A stretch of 6,429 bases of DNA from contig JBEKJU010000390.1 of the NCBI GenBank assembly GCA_050011095.1, positions 1 through 6,429 on the forward strand. The letters are read 5' to 3'. This DNA comes from JBEKJU01 sp050011095. Its GTDB lineage: Bacteria > Desulfobacterota > Syntrophorhabdia > Syntrophorhabdales > WCHB1-27. The position numbers were made by a program, and so were the translations under genes. How positions within the stretch are numbered: position 1 is the stretch's first letter; every line of letters begins with the position of its first letter. The notes under the pieces were generated by a model that had not been told where the DNA came from, made no database searches, and saw only the letters and a list, made by a program, of their open reading frames with translations. This document shows positions 5,032-6,429 of this stretch, piece by piece.

Positions 5032-5039
5032 CCTATAGG
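5032..5039. repeat. CCTATAGG octamer, copy 4 (outside the element)
   Basis: The fourth CCTATAGG in the window lies inside the longer palindrome ACCTATAGGT (5031-5040), about 100 bases upstream of the PRC-barrel gene. It lacks the wider 17-bp context of the other copies. It may be unrelated, a regulator site, or part of the older element. Confidence 0.4.
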
Positions 5040-5140
5040 TACCGTGATAGGTGGAGAGACAAGAAATGTAATTTTTTGAAGGTGTTTCACATCGCATGCA
5101 TTCACCGACGCGAAAGCCACAAAAAAGGAGGGAAGAGAAC

Positions 5141-5896
5141 ATGCAGTACAGTATAAAGAATCTGAAAGGCTTTGCCATCGGCGCAACAGATGGTGACATT
5201 GGAACATTCATCCGGTATCTGGTGGCGGAAACAGGTAATTGGCTTATGAACCAAAAGGTGCTTATCTCGCCTTTCGCCCTCGGCGAGGTGGATGTATCGA
5301 AGGAGCGGCTCTATGTGACGCTGACAAAGAAGCAGGTAGAGGAGAGCCCCAGCATTGATACCGACCAGCCGGTTTCCCGGCAGCACGAGGCATTATTCCT
5401 CGACTACTACAGTTACCCGTATTATTGGGACGGACCTTTTTTGTGGGGACCGATGCCCTACCCCAGGTTCTCGGACGCTGATCGAAAGAGAGACGAAGAA
5501 GCGCGCGAGAAGCGCGAAGAAGCGAATGATTTGCATTTGCGCAGCGCCGATAAAGTGACGGGCTATCATATAGAGGCTACTAATGGCGACATCGGCCATG
5601 TCCAGGACTTTATCGTTGATGGAGAAACATGGGAAATTCGCTATATGGTTGTGGATACGCAAAATCTGTGGCCCGGTAAGAAGGTGCTGGTCGCGCCCCA
5701 GTGGGTCGGCCGGGTGAGCTGGAGCGATTCCAAGGTATACGTGGACCTGTCCCGGGAGGCGATCAAGAATGGACCCGAGTATCATCCGGAAGCCCTCAAC
5801 CGGGAATACGAGGAGACGGCCGAGGTATTGGAAGCTTTGAGTTGGCGACCGACCTGGACCCCGGTGCTGATCGGCAACCGTCAAACCATACCGTGA
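5141..5896 (+). CDS. Two-domain PRC-barrel protein
   Basis: This 251-residue soluble protein has two PRC-barrel-like domains, about residues 3-75 and 135-225. The second is complete: KVTGYHIEATNGDIGHVQDFIVDGETWEIRYMVVDTQNLWPGKKVLVAP. The first reads GFAIGATDGDIGTFIRYLVAETGNWLMNQKVLISP and lacks about 11-13 residues between DIG and IRYLV, where the family has a strand and the FDDxTW-like turn. The domains are joined by an aromatic stretch (YYSYPYYWDGPFLWGPMPYPRF) and a charged helix. PRC-barrel proteins of this type are widespread in proteobacteria and generally linked to stress or surface functions; the exact role is unknown. GGAGGG upstream of ATG 5141 sets the start over an earlier in-frame ATG at 5096. 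Confidence 0.85.
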   Translation: MQYSIKNLKGFAIGATDGDIGTFIRYLVAETGNWLMNQKVLISPFALGEVDVSKERLYVTLTKKQVEESPSIDTDQPVSRQHEALFLDYYSYPYYWDGPFLWGPMPYPRFSDADRKRDEEAREKREEANDLHLRSADKVTGYHIEATNGDIGHVQDFIVDGETWEIRYMVVDTQNLWPGKKVLVAPQWVGRVSWSDSKVYVDLSREAIKNGPEYHPEALNREYEETAEVLEALSWRPTWTPVLIGNRQTIP

Positions 5897-6003
5897 GGGT
5901 GGGAAGGAGAGCAGCGGGCCGTTGCGCACGAGGCAGCCTAGCCGCCAATGGAAGAATCCGAAACCGTCACGGATGCTCAAGAAAATAAAAGGAGGAAATT
6001 ATC

Positions 6004-6093
6004 ATGAGTATGACAGGGCTCATCATTCTCTGCGTCGTGTTGGTCATAGTGTTCGGCGGGGGCGGCGGTTACTATTGGAGAAGGCGATGGTAG
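6004..6093 (+). CDS. 29-residue single-helix membrane peptide
   Basis: This tiny gene has an excellent AAAGGAGG ribosome site eight bases before its ATG. The product has one hydrophobic helix (about residues 4-17, TGLIILCVVLVIVF), a run of five glycines, and a basic end YYWRRRW. Such very short hydrophobic peptides with a Gly-Tyr-Arg tail occur in many proteobacteria, often near stress genes; I cannot name the family with certainty. It follows the PRC-barrel gene by 107 bases on the same strand and may share its transcript. The layout suggests insertion in the inner membrane with the basic end in the cytoplasm. Confidence 0.7.
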   Translation: MSMTGLIILCVVLVIVFGGGGGYYWRRRW

Positions 6094-6223
6094 GACGTCT
6101 ACCATAAGATCTCGGTGTGCTTCCTGAACTTTTGACCCGCGAACACGCCCAAAGGGTGCGCTGGTAATCTTCACCTTTTCCGCAAGTTCCCGAAGGCCCC
6201 TTGGGAGTCTGCCCAAAACGACA

Positions 6224-6241
6224 GATAGGAACCAACCTATC
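6224..6241. repeat. Perfect 6-bp hairpin GATAGG/CCTATC
   Basis: GATAGG (6224-6229) and CCTATC (6236-6241) flank a six-base loop in the non-coding stretch after the small membrane gene. No T-run follows, so it is not a standard terminator. Confidence 0.35.
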
Positions 6242-6268
6242 GAGGGCAGTGGTGTGGCGGAATTAATA

Positions 6269-6294
6269 GGGGGAGAACGAATCCCCCCTTATTT
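6269..6294. terminator. Terminator-like hairpin after the membrane peptide
   Basis: GGGGG (6269-6273) can pair with the C-run at 6283-6288 around a nine-base loop, followed by TTATTT on the plus strand. The opposite strand also has an AT-rich tail, so it could end transcription from either side. The remainder of 6094-6325 shows no convincing gene on either strand. Confidence 0.45.
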
Positions 6295-6326
6295 GCGCTG
6301 TGCTTGCGACGCTTATTTCTCAGGAC

Positions 6327-6429
6327 TAGTGTCACGTCATCCTTGTAATGTCGTATAATCCGAAATAAAATGTCCCTGTGACATTCAATTCCGCCGCAGG
6401 GAGGATGGGGGGTGAAAAAGTACAAGGTG
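6327..6429 (+). mobile_element. Left end of an insertion sequence (possibly IS630-like), partial
   Basis: A CTAG at 6326-6329 is followed by TGTCACGTCATCC and, 83 bases on, by a ribosome site and a start encoding KKYKV. IS630-type elements insert at CTAG/TA sites, and their transposases often begin with a short KKY-like leader. The right end lies outside the window, so the terminal repeats cannot be compared. The assignment is tentative. Confidence 0.35.
6412..6429 (+). CDS. Start of a downstream gene, perhaps a transposase (partial)
   Basis: A GTG at 6412 is preceded by GGGAGG (6399-6404) at the proper distance and begins M/V-KKYKV, running off the window. An ATG at 6405 in another frame is the alternative start, but it overlaps the ribosome-site region. 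Six codons cannot prove identity; the reading as an IS630-like transposase rests on the context described for 6327-6429. Confidence 0.4.

Noticed and set aside
5393..5980. 195-codon minus-strand frame opposite the PRC-barrel gene
   Set aside because: It lies antisense to a clear two-domain protein, has no ribosome site and reads as low-quality coding sequence.
5948..6007. 19-codon frame ending in an ATGA overlap with the membrane peptide
   Set aside because: No ribosome site and no recognisable sequence; the overlap is probably a by-product of the AAAGGAGG region.
1..6429. CRISPR array
   Set aside because: No regularly spaced direct repeats; the recurring units are few, irregularly placed and tied to integrase ends.

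Overview
The window looks bacterial and chromosomal. It holds a tRNA-Thr gene carrying an integrated element of about 4.6 kb, followed by a short chromosomal segment. The mix of genes (tyrosine recombinase, HicBA and HigBA-type toxin-antitoxin pairs, a two-domain PRC-barrel protein, a tiny one-helix membrane peptide) and the strong GGAGG ribosome sites suggest a Gram-negative bacterium, perhaps a Desulfobacterota-like (former Deltaproteobacteria) lineage. The taxonomic guess is weak and rests on gene style only.

Left edge (1-164): the last codons of an upstream gene, a possible promoter, and an intact tRNA-Thr(CGT). The 3' 45 bases of the tRNA (120-164) recur with one mismatch at 4724-4768, the expected footprint of tRNA-directed integration. 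Between them lies the element, with every recognisable gene on the minus strand. Read from right to left (the direction of transcription) these are: an HUH-type rolling-circle replication initiator with a 94-bp inverted-repeat structure in its 5' part; a PD-(D/E)XK nuclease-like protein; a two-helix membrane protein; a hicB antitoxin that has lost its start codon; hicA toxin; a tyrosine recombinase that has lost its N-terminal part; and a higBA-type toxin-antitoxin pair next to the tRNA. The element therefore combines integration, rolling-circle replication, maintenance/addiction modules and an unidentified nuclease plus membrane-protein cargo.

The locus shows repeated insertion and decay. 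A second integrase 3' end lies beside the tRNA (202-285), and a probable third lies just beyond the right-hand att copy (4776-4976), in the same orientation and at a similar distance from it. The right att copy may therefore be a tandem junction with an older, mostly lost element. A rare palindromic octamer, CCTATAGG, occurs four times, three of them inside a shared 16-17 base unit. That unit is tied to integrase 3' ends and flanks the higBA pair in inverted orientation.

Right part (4769-6429): after the integrase relic come a PRC-barrel protein whose first barrel seems to have an internal deletion, a 29-residue membrane peptide, a terminator-like hairpin, and what looks like the left end of an insertion sequence (possibly IS630-like, at a CTAG site) whose transposase begins at the window edge.
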